Shown here in pieces: positions 6,734 to 16,479 of a stretch of 64,000 nt of DNA. Positions within the stretch are counted from its first letter, which is position 1. Each line of letters starts with the position of its first letter. The notes under the pieces are model-generated. The model ran no database searches. It saw nothing but the letters and a program-made list of their open reading frames with translations, and was not told the DNA's origin. The position numbers and the translations under genes were made by a program. Origin of the DNA: Thermobacillus xylanilyticus (lineage in GTDB: Bacteria > Bacillota > Bacilli > Paenibacillales > Paenibacillaceae); the NCBI RefSeq assembly GCF_907165215.1, contig NZ_CAJRAY010000005.1, positions 42,804 to 106,803 on the forward strand, written 5' to 3'.

Positions 6734-9700
6734 ATGCCGTACGAACCGATTCCGAACATGTTGAGTAAAGCGAAGCGGACGATGTCCCGTTTGCACAAGT
6801 CCATCTACGAACCCGTATCGGCGCTGACGGTGACGGCCTGGGTGACGAAAGAGCCGGTACCGTTCGAGGATCGGGAAAGCGGCAGGCGGATCCGGCTGCA
6901 GCCGGGCGACCAATGGGGAGAGCTTTGGGATTGCGCGTGGTTTCATTTTGAAGGGGTGGTGCCCGATGAGGCGAAAGGCCGCAAGGTCGTGCTGCTCATC
7001 GATGTGAACGGCGAACTGTGCCTGGTGGACGGCGAAGGCACGCCCCTTCAGGGCCTGACCAACGTCACCTCCGAGTTCGACTACACGCTCGGCCGCCCCG
7101 GCAAGCGGGTCGTCGACGTCAGTCCGGCGGCCCGGGGCGGAGAAGCGATCGATCTGTGGGGAGATGCCGGCTGCAACGATCTGTTCGGCCGCTTCCACGG
7201 CGGAACGCTGAAGGAAGCCGTCATCGCCGTATGCCATGAGGACATTCGCAGGCTGTACTACGACTTCGAAGTGCTGGTCGATCTCGCCGAGCAATTGCCG
7301 GACACGAGCGCGCGGAAGGCGCAGATCTGCCAGAGCCTGTACGAAGCGTCGAACCTGCTGTCCGTCATCGACGCGGAACGGGCGCGCGAGGCCGCAGGCC
7401 GGCTGGCCGCCGAACTGGCCGGCCGCGGCGGCGACCCGGCGCTTACGGTCAGCGCGATCGGACACGCGCACATCGACCTCGCCTGGCTGTGGCCGATCCG
7501 CGAGACGATCCGCAAGGGCGCGCGGACGTTCGCCACGGCGTTGCGCAACATGGAGAAGTACCCCGATTACCTGTTCGGCGCCAGCCAGCCGCAGCTGTAC
7601 CAGTGGATCAAGGAGCGCCATCCGAAGCTGTACGACCAGGTGAAGCGGCGCGTCAAGGAAGGCCGCTGGGAGCCCCAGGGCGCGATGTGGGTGGAACCGG
7701 ACACGAACCTGTCAGGCGGCGAGGCGCTTGTCCGGCAGATTCTGTACGGCAAGCGGTTCTTCAGGGACGAATTCGGCGTGGACGTCCGGGTGCTCTGGCT
7801 GCCGGACGCGTTCGGGTACACGGCCAGCCTGCCGCAGCTCATGAAGAAGTCCGGGGTCGACTACCTGGTCACCCAGAAGCTGTCCTGGAACGTGTACAAC
7901 ACGCATCCGCACCACAGCTTCCACTGGGAAGGGCTCGACGGCAGCCGGGTGCTCGCCCATCTTCCGCCGGAAGACACGTACAACAGCCCGGCCGCGCCGC
8001 GCTCGCTCGTCAAGATCGAGCGGAACTACGCGGACAAGAACGTGTCGAAGCACGCGCTCATGCTGTTCGGCATCGGCGACGGCGGCGGCGGTCCCGGCGA
8101 GGAGCATCTGGAGCGGCTCGCCCGGGAGCGGAATCTGGCCGGCCTGCCGCCGGTCGTCCAGGAGCCGTCGACCGCGTTCTTCCGGAAGCTCGAGGCCGAG
8201 GCGGACCGCTTCCCGTCGTTCCGCGGCGAGCTGTACCTGGAGCGGCATCAGGGCACGCTGACGACGCAGGGGCGGAACAAATGGTACAACCGGAAGATGG
8301 AGAAGGCGCTGCGCGAACTGGAATTCGCCGAATCGCTGCTCTGGGCGCTCGGCGGCGAGGCGTATCCCCGCGGGGAACTGGAGACCGTCTGGAAAGAAGT
8401 GCTGCTGTACCAGTTCCACGATATTTTGCCCGGCTCTTCGATTACCAGGGTGTACGCGGAATCGCTGGAGCGGTATGAACAGCTGTACGGCAAGGTTCAC
8501 GGCATGATCCGGGACACGTACGCGCGGCTGGCCGCCCTGACGGGCCGGTCGGGCGAGCCGGTGCTGTTCAACTCCCTTCCCTGGGACCGGAAGGAATGGG
8601 TGCGGTGGAACGGCGAGTGGCATCATGTCCACGTGCCGGCGATGGGTAGCCGGACGCTGAAGGAAGCGGCGCAGCCGGGGGACACCCGAGGGCTGGCGGC
8701 CGCGGACGGCGTGCTGGAGAACGAGCTGCTCGCGGTCCGGTTCGACGCGGACGGCAGCATCGTCTCGGTGGTTGACAAGCGGACCGGCCGGGAGGCGCTC
8801 AAGTCCGGGGAAAAAGCGAACGTCTTGCGCCTCTACCACGACGACGGCGACGCCTGGGATTTCCCGCGGGACTACCGCGAGCATCCGGCCGGCACGATGG
8901 AGCTGCGAAGCATGGGCTATGAAGTGGACGGCCCGAGGGCGATCGTCCGGCAGGAATACGCGTACGGCGAAACCCGGCTCACCCAGAACATCGTGCTGAC
9001 GGCGGGCTCGCCCCTCATCGTCTTCGAGACGGAGGCGGACTGGAAGGAGTCTGGGAAAATGCTGCGGGTGTCGTTCCCGACCGGCATCCACACCGATCAT
9101 GCGAACTGCGAGATCCAGTTCGGCTACCTGAAGCGGCCGACGACCCGCAATACGATGCTGGAATATGCAAGGGATGAAGTCTGCGCGCATCATTACATCG
9201 ATCTGTCCCGGCCGGATTACGGCGTGGCGCTGCTCAACGACTGCAAATACGGGCACAGCGCGCTCGGCCATATCCTGGACCTGAATCTGCTCCGCAGCCC
9301 GTCGTATCCCGATCCGGAGGCGGACCGGGCCGTGCACCGGTTCACCTATGCGCTGTACCCCCACGAGGGCGATCTGGTTCAGGCCGGCGTCTGGCGCCGG
9401 GGCTACGAGCTGAACGTGCCGCTGACGCTGGTGGAACCGCAGGACCCGCAGGATCCGCCGGCTGCCGGCAAGCGCGAACCGGTGCAGCTCGTCCTCGTCG
9501 ACCATCCGAACGTGATGGTGGAAGCCGTGAAGAAGGCGGAGGACAGCGACCATCTCATCGTCCGGCTGTATGAGACGGCCGGCGCCGCCGCCCGCGCGAA
9601 GGTCCGGTTCGGGCTGCCGTGCGTTTCGGTCGAAGAGACGGACCTGATGGAAAATCCGCTCGCCGTTCTGCGCGAGAACGGCCAGGAGATTGAGCTGTCC

Positions 9701-9748
9701 TTCGCGCCGTTCGAGGTCAAGACGATCCGGGCGGACATTCGCAGATAA
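6734..9748 (+). CDS. Alpha-mannosidase, glycoside hydrolase family 38
   Basis: This large cytoplasmic enzyme (1004 residues) shows clear GH38 features. The zinc-site motif GHAHIDLAW gives His246 and Asp248, the predicted nucleophile is Asp358 in WLPDAFGY, and the segment LYQFHDILPGSSI follows near residue 560. A beta-rich C-terminal half completes the usual GH38 layout. It should hydrolyse alpha-mannosidic bonds in imported oligosaccharides. No signal peptide is present, which fits intracellular action after uptake. AGGAG lies about 10 nt before the ATG. It follows the binding-protein gene by 39 bp without a visible terminator, so it is probably in the same operon. Confidence 0.95.
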   Translation: MPYEPIPNMLSKAKRTMSRLHKSIYEPVSALTVTAWVTKEPVPFEDRESGRRIRLQPGDQWGELWDCAWFHFEGVVPDEAKGRKVVLLIDVNGELCLVDGEGTPLQGLTNVTSEFDYTLGRPGKRVVDVSPAARGGEAIDLWGDAGCNDLFGRFHGGTLKEAVIAVCHEDIRRLYYDFEVLVDLAEQLPDTSARKAQICQSLYEASNLLSVIDAERAREAAGRLAAELAGRGGDPALTVSAIGHAHIDLAWLWPIRETIRKGARTFATALRNMEKYPDYLFGASQPQLYQWIKERHPKLYDQVKRRVKEGRWEPQGAMWVEPDTNLSGGEALVRQILYGKRFFRDEFGVDVRVLWLPDAFGYTASLPQLMKKSGVDYLVTQKLSWNVYNTHPHHSFHWEGLDGSRVLAHLPPEDTYNSPAAPRSLVKIERNYADKNVSKHALMLFGIGDGGGGPGEEHLERLARERNLAGLPPVVQEPSTAFFRKLEAEADRFPSFRGELYLERHQGTLTTQGRNKWYNRKMEKALRELEFAESLLWALGGEAYPRGELETVWKEVLLYQFHDILPGSSITRVYAESLERYEQLYGKVHGMIRDTYARLAALTGRSGEPVLFNSLPWDRKEWVRWNGEWHHVHVPAMGSRTLKEAAQPGDTRGLAAADGVLENELLAVRFDADGSIVSVVDKRTGREALKSGEKANVLRLYHDDGDAWDFPRDYREHPAGTMELRSMGYEVDGPRAIVRQEYAYGETRLTQNIVLTAGSPLIVFETEADWKESGKMLRVSFPTGIHTDHANCEIQFGYLKRPTTRNTMLEYARDEVCAHHYIDLSRPDYGVALLNDCKYGHSALGHILDLNLLRSPSYPDPEADRAVHRFTYALYPHEGDLVQAGVWRRGYELNVPLTLVEPQDPQDPPAAGKREPVQLVLVDHPNVMVEAVKKAEDSDHLIVRLYETAGAAARAKVRFGLPCVSVEETDLMENPLAVLRENGQEIELSFAPFEVKTIRADIRR

Positions 9749-9823
9749 TGACGGGGGTGCGCGGCCTTCTGGCGAGGCCTTCAGGCGAGGCCGTCCGCCC
9801 CGCCGCATTTTCGGAGGTGGATC

Positions 9824-12001
9824 ATGATCGAGCGAAGCCGCGAAGAAGAGCGCACCGGCTTCCAGGAAGGCGGCGCGTACGGGGAAACGTACGATCTGCA
9901 GACCGATTTTGTCATGGTGTACGGCATTAATGAATCGATGCCCGAGCGCATCCGCCAGTGGAAGGAGCGGGGCTACCGGGTGCATCTGATGACCGGCGTC
10001 TCCTGGGGCGGCTATCAGGATTATCTGAACGGCCAATTCGACGGCCGGGATCACTGGGACGAAGCGCAGACGTACCGTTCCGGAGAGCGCATCATCCACG
10101 GCACGTCGGAGGACATCCCCTATATGGTGCCGACGATCGCCTATTCCGACTTTCTGCTTGCGCGCATCCGCCCCGCCGTGGACGCGGGCGTGGACGCGAT
10201 CCATCTGGAAGAGCCGGAGTTCTGGGTCGAAGGCGGATACTCGGAGGCGTTCAAGCGGGAATGGCGCAATTACTACGGCGAGCCGTGGGTTCCGCCCCAC
10301 GAGTCGGAGGACGCGCAATACCGCGCCTCGAAGCTGAAGGCGTATCTGTACACGCGCTGCCTCGACCGGCTCTGTTCGGCGCTCAAAGCGTACGCGATGG
10401 TCCGGTACAACCGGCCGCTCCGGTTCTACGTGCCGACCCACAGCCTGATCAACTACACGCAGTGGCGCATCGTCAGCCCGGAGTCGAAGCTGCTCGATCT
10501 GCCATCGATCGACGGGTACATCGCGCAGATCTGGACGGGCACGTCCCGGACCGCGAACGTGTATGAAGGCCGGCGGGCGGAGCGGACGTTCGAGACGGCG
10601 TTTCTCGAATACGGGATCATGCAGGAGCTTGTGCGCGGCACCAGCCGCCGCATGTGGTTCCTGCACGATCCGATCGAGGACGATCCGAAGCGGACGTGGG
10701 CGGACTACCGGGATAATTATTTCAAAACGCTGACCGCGTCGCTCCTGCATCCTGGTGTTTCGCATTACGAAGTGGCGCCGTGGCCGAGGAGAATTTTCGA
10801 AGGGAAATATCCCCGCGAGGACGGCAGCGGCAAGGAAGGCATTCCGGCGGACTACGCGACGGTGCTGCTTACGATCATGCACACGCTCGGCAACATGGAC
10901 CAGCCGGATGTGGAATGGTTCGGAAACAGCGCGCCGGTCGGCCTGCTGTACGCCGATTCGGCGATGTACCAGCGGCTGCGCCCGGGGGCCGACACGTCCG
11001 GCTTCATGATGAAGTATGACGGCACGAACGCCGTGGAGCTGACGGACGAATACGCGCTGGAGCTGCTGCATTTTTCGCCGTTCTACGGACTCGCGCTGCC
11101 GCTCGTGAAGCACGGGCTGCCGGTCCGGCCGTTGCAGCTCGACAATGTGCGGCGTTTCCCCGGCTATCTGGACGATTACCGCGTCCTGATTCTGAGCTAC
11201 GAGTTCATGAAACCCGAACATCCGGACCTGCATCCCGCCATCGCGCAATGGGTCCGGGACGGCGGCGCGCTCGTGTACGTCGGCGACGACAGCGACCCTT
11301 ATCACCGGGTCCGGGAATGGTGGAACACCGGGAAGCGCGTCTGGCGCTCGCCGCGTGAGCACCTGTTCGCCTGCCTCGGGCTGGACCCGCAAGGTCCGGA
11401 AGGGATCGCGCGGGCGGGCCGCGGGCTTGTGCAATTCGTGCGCGCGCATCCGGCGCGTTTCGCGGAAAGCGCGGCGTCGGCGCGGAAGCTGCGCGACGCG
11501 GTGCGGGAAGCGATGGAAGCGCTGGGTGACCCGCAGGTCCGTTGGACGCCGGACAACGCGTTCATGATCCGCCGCGGCCCGTACGTCATCGCGTCGGTGA
11601 TGGAGGAGTCCGCCCATGACCGTCCGCTGCGGATCGGCGGCACGTACGTCGATCTGTTCGAACCCGATCTGCCCGTCGTGCGGGATGTCGCCGTCGCGCC
11701 GGGCCGGCAGGCGCTCCTGTATGATCTGGAGTACCGGGCGGCGGACGGCAGGATCATCGCCGCGTCTTCGCGGATCGAGAGAATCGACGAGGACGACCGG
11801 TCGTTAGCTTTCACCGCGAAGGGGCCGCTGGGGGTGCGGGCGGCGGCGCGCATCCGCTGTCCGCACAGGCCGTCGCACGTTGTGCTTGACGCCGGAGAAG
11901 GCGGCGAGGCGCTGCCCTTCGACTGGGACGAAGCGACGAAGACGGTGCTGATCCGGTACGACAACCGCCCGGCGGGCGTACGCATTGCCATCTACATTTA
12001 A
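9824..12001 (+). CDS. Putative glycoside hydrolase-like protein, family not recognised
   Basis: I do not recognise the family of this 725-residue protein. The N-terminal 350 residues read like a TIM barrel: alternating hydrophobic strands, an acidic strand end (VDAIHLEEPEFW, residues about 125-136) and another acidic loop (WFLHDPIEDDP, about 277-287). Residues about 430-500 (PGYLDDYRVLILSYEF, then WVRDGGALVYVGDDSD) resemble the glutamine-amidotransferase-like trimerisation domain of GH42-type enzymes. A beta-rich tail follows. No signal peptide is seen. GGAGGTG precedes the ATG. Position between an alpha-mannosidase and a DUF4965-type gene supports a role in intracellular glycoside breakdown; the activity is inference. 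Confidence 0.7.
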   Translation: MIERSREEERTGFQEGGAYGETYDLQTDFVMVYGINESMPERIRQWKERGYRVHLMTGVSWGGYQDYLNGQFDGRDHWDEAQTYRSGERIIHGTSEDIPYMVPTIAYSDFLLARIRPAVDAGVDAIHLEEPEFWVEGGYSEAFKREWRNYYGEPWVPPHESEDAQYRASKLKAYLYTRCLDRLCSALKAYAMVRYNRPLRFYVPTHSLINYTQWRIVSPESKLLDLPSIDGYIAQIWTGTSRTANVYEGRRAERTFETAFLEYGIMQELVRGTSRRMWFLHDPIEDDPKRTWADYRDNYFKTLTASLLHPGVSHYEVAPWPRRIFEGKYPREDGSGKEGIPADYATVLLTIMHTLGNMDQPDVEWFGNSAPVGLLYADSAMYQRLRPGADTSGFMMKYDGTNAVELTDEYALELLHFSPFYGLALPLVKHGLPVRPLQLDNVRRFPGYLDDYRVLILSYEFMKPEHPDLHPAIAQWVRDGGALVYVGDDSDPYHRVREWWNTGKRVWRSPREHLFACLGLDPQGPEGIARAGRGLVQFVRAHPARFAESAASARKLRDAVREAMEALGDPQVRWTPDNAFMIRRGPYVIASVMEESAHDRPLRIGGTYVDLFEPDLPVVRDVAVAPGRQALLYDLEYRAADGRIIAASSRIERIDEDDRSLAFTAKGPLGVRAAARIRCPHRPSHVVLDAGEGGEALPFDWDEATKTVLIRYDNRPAGVRIAIYI

Positions 12002-12018
12002 GCGAATGGAGGAGCAAT

Positions 12019-14025
12019 ATGGAGACGATGCTTCGCGCGCCTGCCGTGCCGCTGGTCACGGTGGACCCGTATTTCAGCGTCTGGTCCATGGCGGACCGGC
12101 TGACCGACGATTTCACCCGGCATTGGACGGGCAAGCGCAACGCCATGACCGGCCTGATCCGCATCGACGGAAGGCCGTTCAGGTTCGCCGGCAAGGTGGA
12201 ACCGAACGCGGAAAACTACTACACGGAACCGCAGCCGATGACCCAGAAGCGGGTGCAGGTGACGCCGCTCAGCAGCATCTACGAGTTCGAGGAGGCGGGC
12301 GTACGGCTGCAAGTGCGGTTCACGACGCCGCTTCTGCTCGACGACCTCGACCTGCTGTCGCGGCCGGCGTCCTATGTGGCGTTCACGGTCGGCTCGGCAG
12401 ACGGGAAGCCGCACCGCGTGCAGCTCTACTACGATGTCAGCGCGGAATGGTGCGTGGACAACAGCGGCCAGCAGGTCGTCTGGCGCGAGGACGAGGCAGC
12501 CGGGCGGCATATTCTGCAGTTCAGCCATCATGAGCAGACGGTGCTGAACCGGTCGGGAGACGACCATCGGATCGACTGGGGGCAGTTCTATCTGGCGGTG
12601 GGCAAGTCGCCGGCTGTCCGAACGTATATCGGCCCGGCCGACATCCGGAAGCAGTTCGTGCGCAGCGGGGAAATCGACGGCGCATCCTGCCGGATGGAGA
12701 TGCCGCAGGCGGTGCGGGACCGGCAGCCGGTGCTCGCCTTCACGTGGGATTGCGGCGAGGTCGGGGCGGAGGCCGTGTCGAACACGGCGGTGCTGGCGTA
12801 CGACGACATTTATGCGATCGAATATTTCGGCGAGAAGCTCAAGGCTTACTGGAAGCGGAACGGGATGAGCGCGTTTGAGATGATCGCCGCCGCCTTCGAC
12901 CAATGCGAAGGCATTATGGCGCGGTGCGACGCGTTCGACCGGCGGCTGCTGGAAGACGGCGCCCGGGCGGGGGGCGGCAAGTACGCCGACCTGCTCGCCC
13001 TGGCGTACCGGCAGGCGATTGCCGCGCACAAGCTGGTGCTGGACCCGGAAGGCCGCGTCCTGTTCATGTCCAAGGAATGCTTCAGCAACGGCTGCATCGC
13101 CACGGTGGACGTGAGCTATCCGTCCACGCCGCTGTTCCTGCTGTACAACCCCGAACTGGTCAAAGGGATGATGCGGCCGATCTTCAAGTACGCGGCAAGC
13201 GAGGCGTGGCCGTTCGATTTCGCGCCGCATGACGTCGGGCAATATCCGCTCGCGGGCGGGCAGGTGTACGGGGACAACAAGCTCGAAGGGCAAATGCCGG
13301 TGGAGGAATGCGGCAACATGCTGATCATGGCCGCGGCGGTTACGCTGGCGGAAGGGGATGCGCGCTTCGCCGAGGAGCACTGGGGGCTGCTGTCGAAGTG
13401 GGCGGAATATTTGCTCAAGCACGGTCTGGACCCCGAAAACCAATTGTGCACGGACGATTTCGCGGGGCACCTCGCGCGCAACGCCAATCTGTCGGTCAAG
13501 GCGATCATGGGGCTCGCCGGCTACGCGCTGATGCTGGAGCGGATGGGCCGCGCCATTGACGCGGAGCGCTGGCGCCTGGCGGCCGGCAGCATGGTTGAAC
13601 GTTGGAAGCAAATGGCGGTCGAAGACGACCACACCCGGCTGGCGTTCGGGGCGGACAACACCTGGAGCCTGAAATACAATCTGGTGTGGGACCAGATCTT
13701 CGGCACCCGCCTGTTCGGCGATGAATTGCCGCGGACGGAGACCGCTTGGTATGAAGCCCGGCGCAACCGGTACGGCACGCCGCTCGACAACCGGGCAACG
13801 TATACGAAGGCCGACTGGCTGGTGTGGGCGGCGTCCCTGTCGTCCGACCCTTCGGTGTTCGCCCGGTTGATCGAACCGCTGTGGCATATGCTGCACGAGA
13901 CGCCCGACCGCGTCCCGTTCACGGACTGGTACGACACGGTGACGGCGCGTCAGGTCGGCTTCCAGCACCGCAGCGTCGTCGGCGGCATCTTCATTCAGCT
14001 GCTCAAGGCCAAAGGGCTCGGGTAA
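12019..14025 (+). CDS. DUF4965/glutaminase-A-like family protein
   Basis: The 668-residue protein begins with RAPAVPLVTVDPYFSVWS, the hallmark N-terminus of the DUF4964/DUF5127/DUF4965/DUF1793 family named after fungal glutaminase A. An all-beta N-terminal half is followed by an alpha-helical, toroid-like half (CNMLIMAAAVTLAEGDARF, KYNLVWDQIFGTRLF, FTDWYDTVTARQVGFQHRSV). Many bacterial members sit in sugar loci and may be glycoside hydrolases rather than glutaminases. No signal peptide is present, so it probably works in the cytoplasm. It lies 17 bp after the preceding gene, has GGAG just before the ATG, and is closed by a terminator, making it the last gene of the operon. Confidence 0.85.
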   Translation: METMLRAPAVPLVTVDPYFSVWSMADRLTDDFTRHWTGKRNAMTGLIRIDGRPFRFAGKVEPNAENYYTEPQPMTQKRVQVTPLSSIYEFEEAGVRLQVRFTTPLLLDDLDLLSRPASYVAFTVGSADGKPHRVQLYYDVSAEWCVDNSGQQVVWREDEAAGRHILQFSHHEQTVLNRSGDDHRIDWGQFYLAVGKSPAVRTYIGPADIRKQFVRSGEIDGASCRMEMPQAVRDRQPVLAFTWDCGEVGAEAVSNTAVLAYDDIYAIEYFGEKLKAYWKRNGMSAFEMIAAAFDQCEGIMARCDAFDRRLLEDGARAGGGKYADLLALAYRQAIAAHKLVLDPEGRVLFMSKECFSNGCIATVDVSYPSTPLFLLYNPELVKGMMRPIFKYAASEAWPFDFAPHDVGQYPLAGGQVYGDNKLEGQMPVEECGNMLIMAAAVTLAEGDARFAEEHWGLLSKWAEYLLKHGLDPENQLCTDDFAGHLARNANLSVKAIMGLAGYALMLERMGRAIDAERWRLAAGSMVERWKQMAVEDDHTRLAFGADNTWSLKYNLVWDQIFGTRLFGDELPRTETAWYEARRNRYGTPLDNRATYTKADWLVWAASLSSDPSVFARLIEPLWHMLHETPDRVPFTDWYDTVTARQVGFQHRSVVGGIFIQLLKAKGLG

Positions 14026-14048
14026 CGAACGGACCGAACACATGGGGG

Positions 14049-14079
14049 ATCCCCTGCCGAGGAGGCGGGGGATTTTTTT
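14049..14079 (+). terminator. Terminator of the mannoside operon
   Basis: A 10-bp stem (14049-14058 with 14064-14073, one mismatch) and a 5-nt loop are followed by a T-run (14073-14079). Confidence 0.85.
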
Positions 14080-14151
14080 CGGCGGGGAAGACCGTTGGCG
14101 GATCGGCTGCTCCGAAAGCATCATTTTTTTGGCTAAAACTGTCGAACACCT

Positions 14152-14177
14152 TGAAAAATATAATTGATATTATCAAT
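14152..14177 (+). promoter_or_regulatory. AT-rich promoter region with palindrome TTGATA-T-TATCAA
   Basis: TTGAAA at about 14152 is followed by a perfect palindrome at 14164-14176 in an AT-rich stretch about 145 bp ahead of the GxGYxYP gene. A regulator site or promoter is likely, but the -10 is not clear. The element does not contain the GACATA pair. Confidence 0.4.
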
Positions 14178-14321
14178 ATAACAAATAGGGGCAATATGCT
14201 GCGGTGAAGAAACGGAATGGTTGTAACCGCTTCCGAACGTAAGCCCGAGCGGGAGGTGACACGGGAACAGGGCGCACCGCGACGGCTCCAACCGATTTCA
14301 AGGGGAAAAGGGGATGGCGTG

Positions 14322-16388
14322 ATGTATCGCAGACTCGCTTCCGTCCTGTTGGCAACCGTTCTGGTGCTGACGCTTGCCGTCGGAGGTTCGGCAGCGGCTG
14401 CCGGCGCGCCGAACGGTCCGGATGCCATGCCGGGCTCCATCGTCTGGCCGAAATCGCAGGCGCTTCCGAGTTTTGCGAAAGTGAAGCGGCTCGACGTGGC
14501 GGACGTTTTCGATGCACCGGGCGACGCCAAGCTGGTCCTGTCCACGCTGCAAGGGATCGTCAACCGCAAGCAGCCGCGCATTTATTTGATCGAAAGCGAA
14601 GAGGAAGGCAAATACACCTGGTTGAACGATCTGAACGTGCCCTACACCGTGCATGAAGACTATTGGGAGATCGTCAAAAAGTACAAGAACGAAGTGAAAG
14701 GCGTCATCGTGTACGATCCCGCCGTGCCGGATTCGATCAACGTCGCGACGACGCTGGCGGGGATCCGGGACGCGGTGGCGGCAAGCCCGGATTATGCCGA
14801 GATGCTGGCCGCCGCGCCCTACAATCTGCCGGTGCTGGAAGACTTGCGGGGAAGATTCGCGAATCGCCTCGACGCTTACACCTGGCAGTTTGAAAATCTG
14901 TGGAGCCAGACGACGCACCGCATGCTCATCGGTCTGAGCCCCGACAAACAGATCCGGATTCCGCCGGGGCTGCCGGAAGGCTTCCGGGTCATCGCCGAAG
15001 AGCCGACGCAGGAGCGCGGCGCTGCCAACCGCCAGGTGTACGCGCTCGACCTGACCGAGTTTCTGGGAGAAGAATCCGTCTACCTTCGCTTTGACGACGC
15101 GTTCCCGCAGGACGGTTGGGGCCCCGCCGTCCATGAAGTGAGGGTGGAAGCGGACGGGCAGGTGATCGCCCATTTCATCGCCGGCACGCCGGAAGAAGAG
15201 CTGTTCCTGTACGACCGCAACAACTCCCAGCTTTCGCCCGGCTCCGGCGGTCACCGGTTCGCCGACAACGGCCGCTACTTCGTCTACCGGTTCACGCCGC
15301 CGGAAGGCACGCAGCAGCTGGTCGCCCATGTGGACATGTGGAACCAGTTCAAAGTGTCCGCCGGCAACAAGCAGCCGCTGAATTCGGAGCAGAAAGAGCC
15401 GTACGGCTTCCTGCGCGACTACGCGGTGGCGAACCGGGCGATGGTCTTCTGGCTCGAATCGAACGTAACGGAAGAGCGGGCGCTGTTCGAGCGGATTCTG
15501 GCCGCGGTCGAACCGGGAACGCCTTACCTTGGGTGGTTCAGCAATGACGTGGCCGGGGAATTTACCGGCGTCGAGATTACGTCCAGCTACGGCGTGTATG
15601 TGCTGGCCGCCGACTGGTTCAGCAACATGACGGTGTTCTCCGGCACGAAGCTCACCGCGCCCGCGCCGAAGCAAAAAGCGAAGGCGCCCGAGCTGGAAAA
15701 CAAAATCTATGTGACCTACGTGTACAGCGAAGGCGACAACCTGCAGTACAACCAGCACCGGATGCGCGTCCTGTGGGACGATCCGAACCGCGGCAAAGTG
15801 CCGATCAACTGGACGTCGAATCCGCTGCTGTACGACGCGGCGCCGGCATTTCTGGACTACTATTTCCGCACGGCGACGCCGAACGACCAGATCATCGCCG
15901 GGCCGTCCGGTGCGGGATACTTCTATCCCAACGTATGGCCGGACAACTCGTTCCCGACGTTCCTGAGAGAAACGTATCCGTACCTGCAGAAGACGGGGAT
16001 GACGATTCCGTACGTGCTGAACCGCATCAGCGGCGACAACGTCCCGCTCAGCGATCGGAAAGCGGACGCCTACAAGGAGAAGTATCATGTCCCGGGGCTG
16101 TTCCTCAGCTGGGAAGGCCGGCACGGCGTGGAAGTACTCGATAACGGCATGCCGGTATCGATCGTTCACGGCATCAGCACGGTGCAGGACGGCAAGAACG
16201 TGCTGGAAGCGGCCAAGGCGAACTGGGACGGACAGTCCCCGCTGTTCGTGTCGCTCGGCATTCTGGCGTGGAGCATGACGCCGACGGATATACTCGAGCT
16301 GAACCGTTCGCTCGGGCCGGAATTCGAAACCGTGCGGGCCGATCAATATTTCGAGCTGGTCCGGAAAGCGTACGGGCTTCGTCCGTAA
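14322..16388 (+). CDS. Secreted GxGYxYP-domain protein (putative glycoside hydrolase)
   Basis: The 688-residue protein has an N-terminal signal peptide (basic MYRR, then a long hydrophobic run ending in SAAAAGA). Its name motif, SGAGYFYPN, occurs at about residue 530, followed by a C-terminal domain. GxGYxYP proteins are thought to be carbohydrate-active enzymes because of where they are encoded. It would act outside the cell and may release substrate for the importer. The ATG at 14322 has AAGGGG upstream and starts directly at the signal peptide; an in-frame ATG at 14217 would add a 35-residue basic extension and is not favoured. It lies beyond the operon terminator and has its own promoter region. 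Confidence 0.82.
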   Translation: MYRRLASVLLATVLVLTLAVGGSAAAAGAPNGPDAMPGSIVWPKSQALPSFAKVKRLDVADVFDAPGDAKLVLSTLQGIVNRKQPRIYLIESEEEGKYTWLNDLNVPYTVHEDYWEIVKKYKNEVKGVIVYDPAVPDSINVATTLAGIRDAVAASPDYAEMLAAAPYNLPVLEDLRGRFANRLDAYTWQFENLWSQTTHRMLIGLSPDKQIRIPPGLPEGFRVIAEEPTQERGAANRQVYALDLTEFLGEESVYLRFDDAFPQDGWGPAVHEVRVEADGQVIAHFIAGTPEEELFLYDRNNSQLSPGSGGHRFADNGRYFVYRFTPPEGTQQLVAHVDMWNQFKVSAGNKQPLNSEQKEPYGFLRDYAVANRAMVFWLESNVTEERALFERILAAVEPGTPYLGWFSNDVAGEFTGVEITSSYGVYVLAADWFSNMTVFSGTKLTAPAPKQKAKAPELENKIYVTYVYSEGDNLQYNQHRMRVLWDDPNRGKVPINWTSNPLLYDAAPAFLDYYFRTATPNDQIIAGPSGAGYFYPNVWPDNSFPTFLRETYPYLQKTGMTIPYVLNRISGDNVPLSDRKADAYKEKYHVPGLFLSWEGRHGVEVLDNGMPVSIVHGISTVQDGKNVLEAAKANWDGQSPLFVSLGILAWSMTPTDILELNRSLGPEFETVRADQYFELVRKAYGLRP

Positions 16389-16401
16389 AGACCTGAAGCT
16401 G

Positions 16402-16410
16402 TGCTATAAT
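16402..16410 (+). promoter_or_regulatory. Extended -10 promoter of the SGNH hydrolase gene
   Basis: TGCTATAAT (TATAAT at 16405-16410) begins 14 bp after the upstream stop. No good -35 is visible, which is tolerable for a TGN-extended -10. Confidence 0.55.
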
Positions 16411-16479
16411 GAGGGAACTCGCTTGTTCGGTTGCGGGTTCCCTTTTCCCATGATGACTGTTGAAGGAGAGAGGCGGGGC

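Noticed and set aside
5153-7621. Long leftward open frame opposite the binding-protein and alpha-mannosidase genes
   Set aside because: It is the antisense shadow of clear GC-rich genes, is Arg/Pro/His-rich with no motif, and has no ribosome site.
7712-11617. 1301-codon leftward open frame opposite the alpha-mannosidase and the hydrolase-like gene
   Set aside because: Length is explained by high GC and codon bias of the real genes; composition is non-protein-like.
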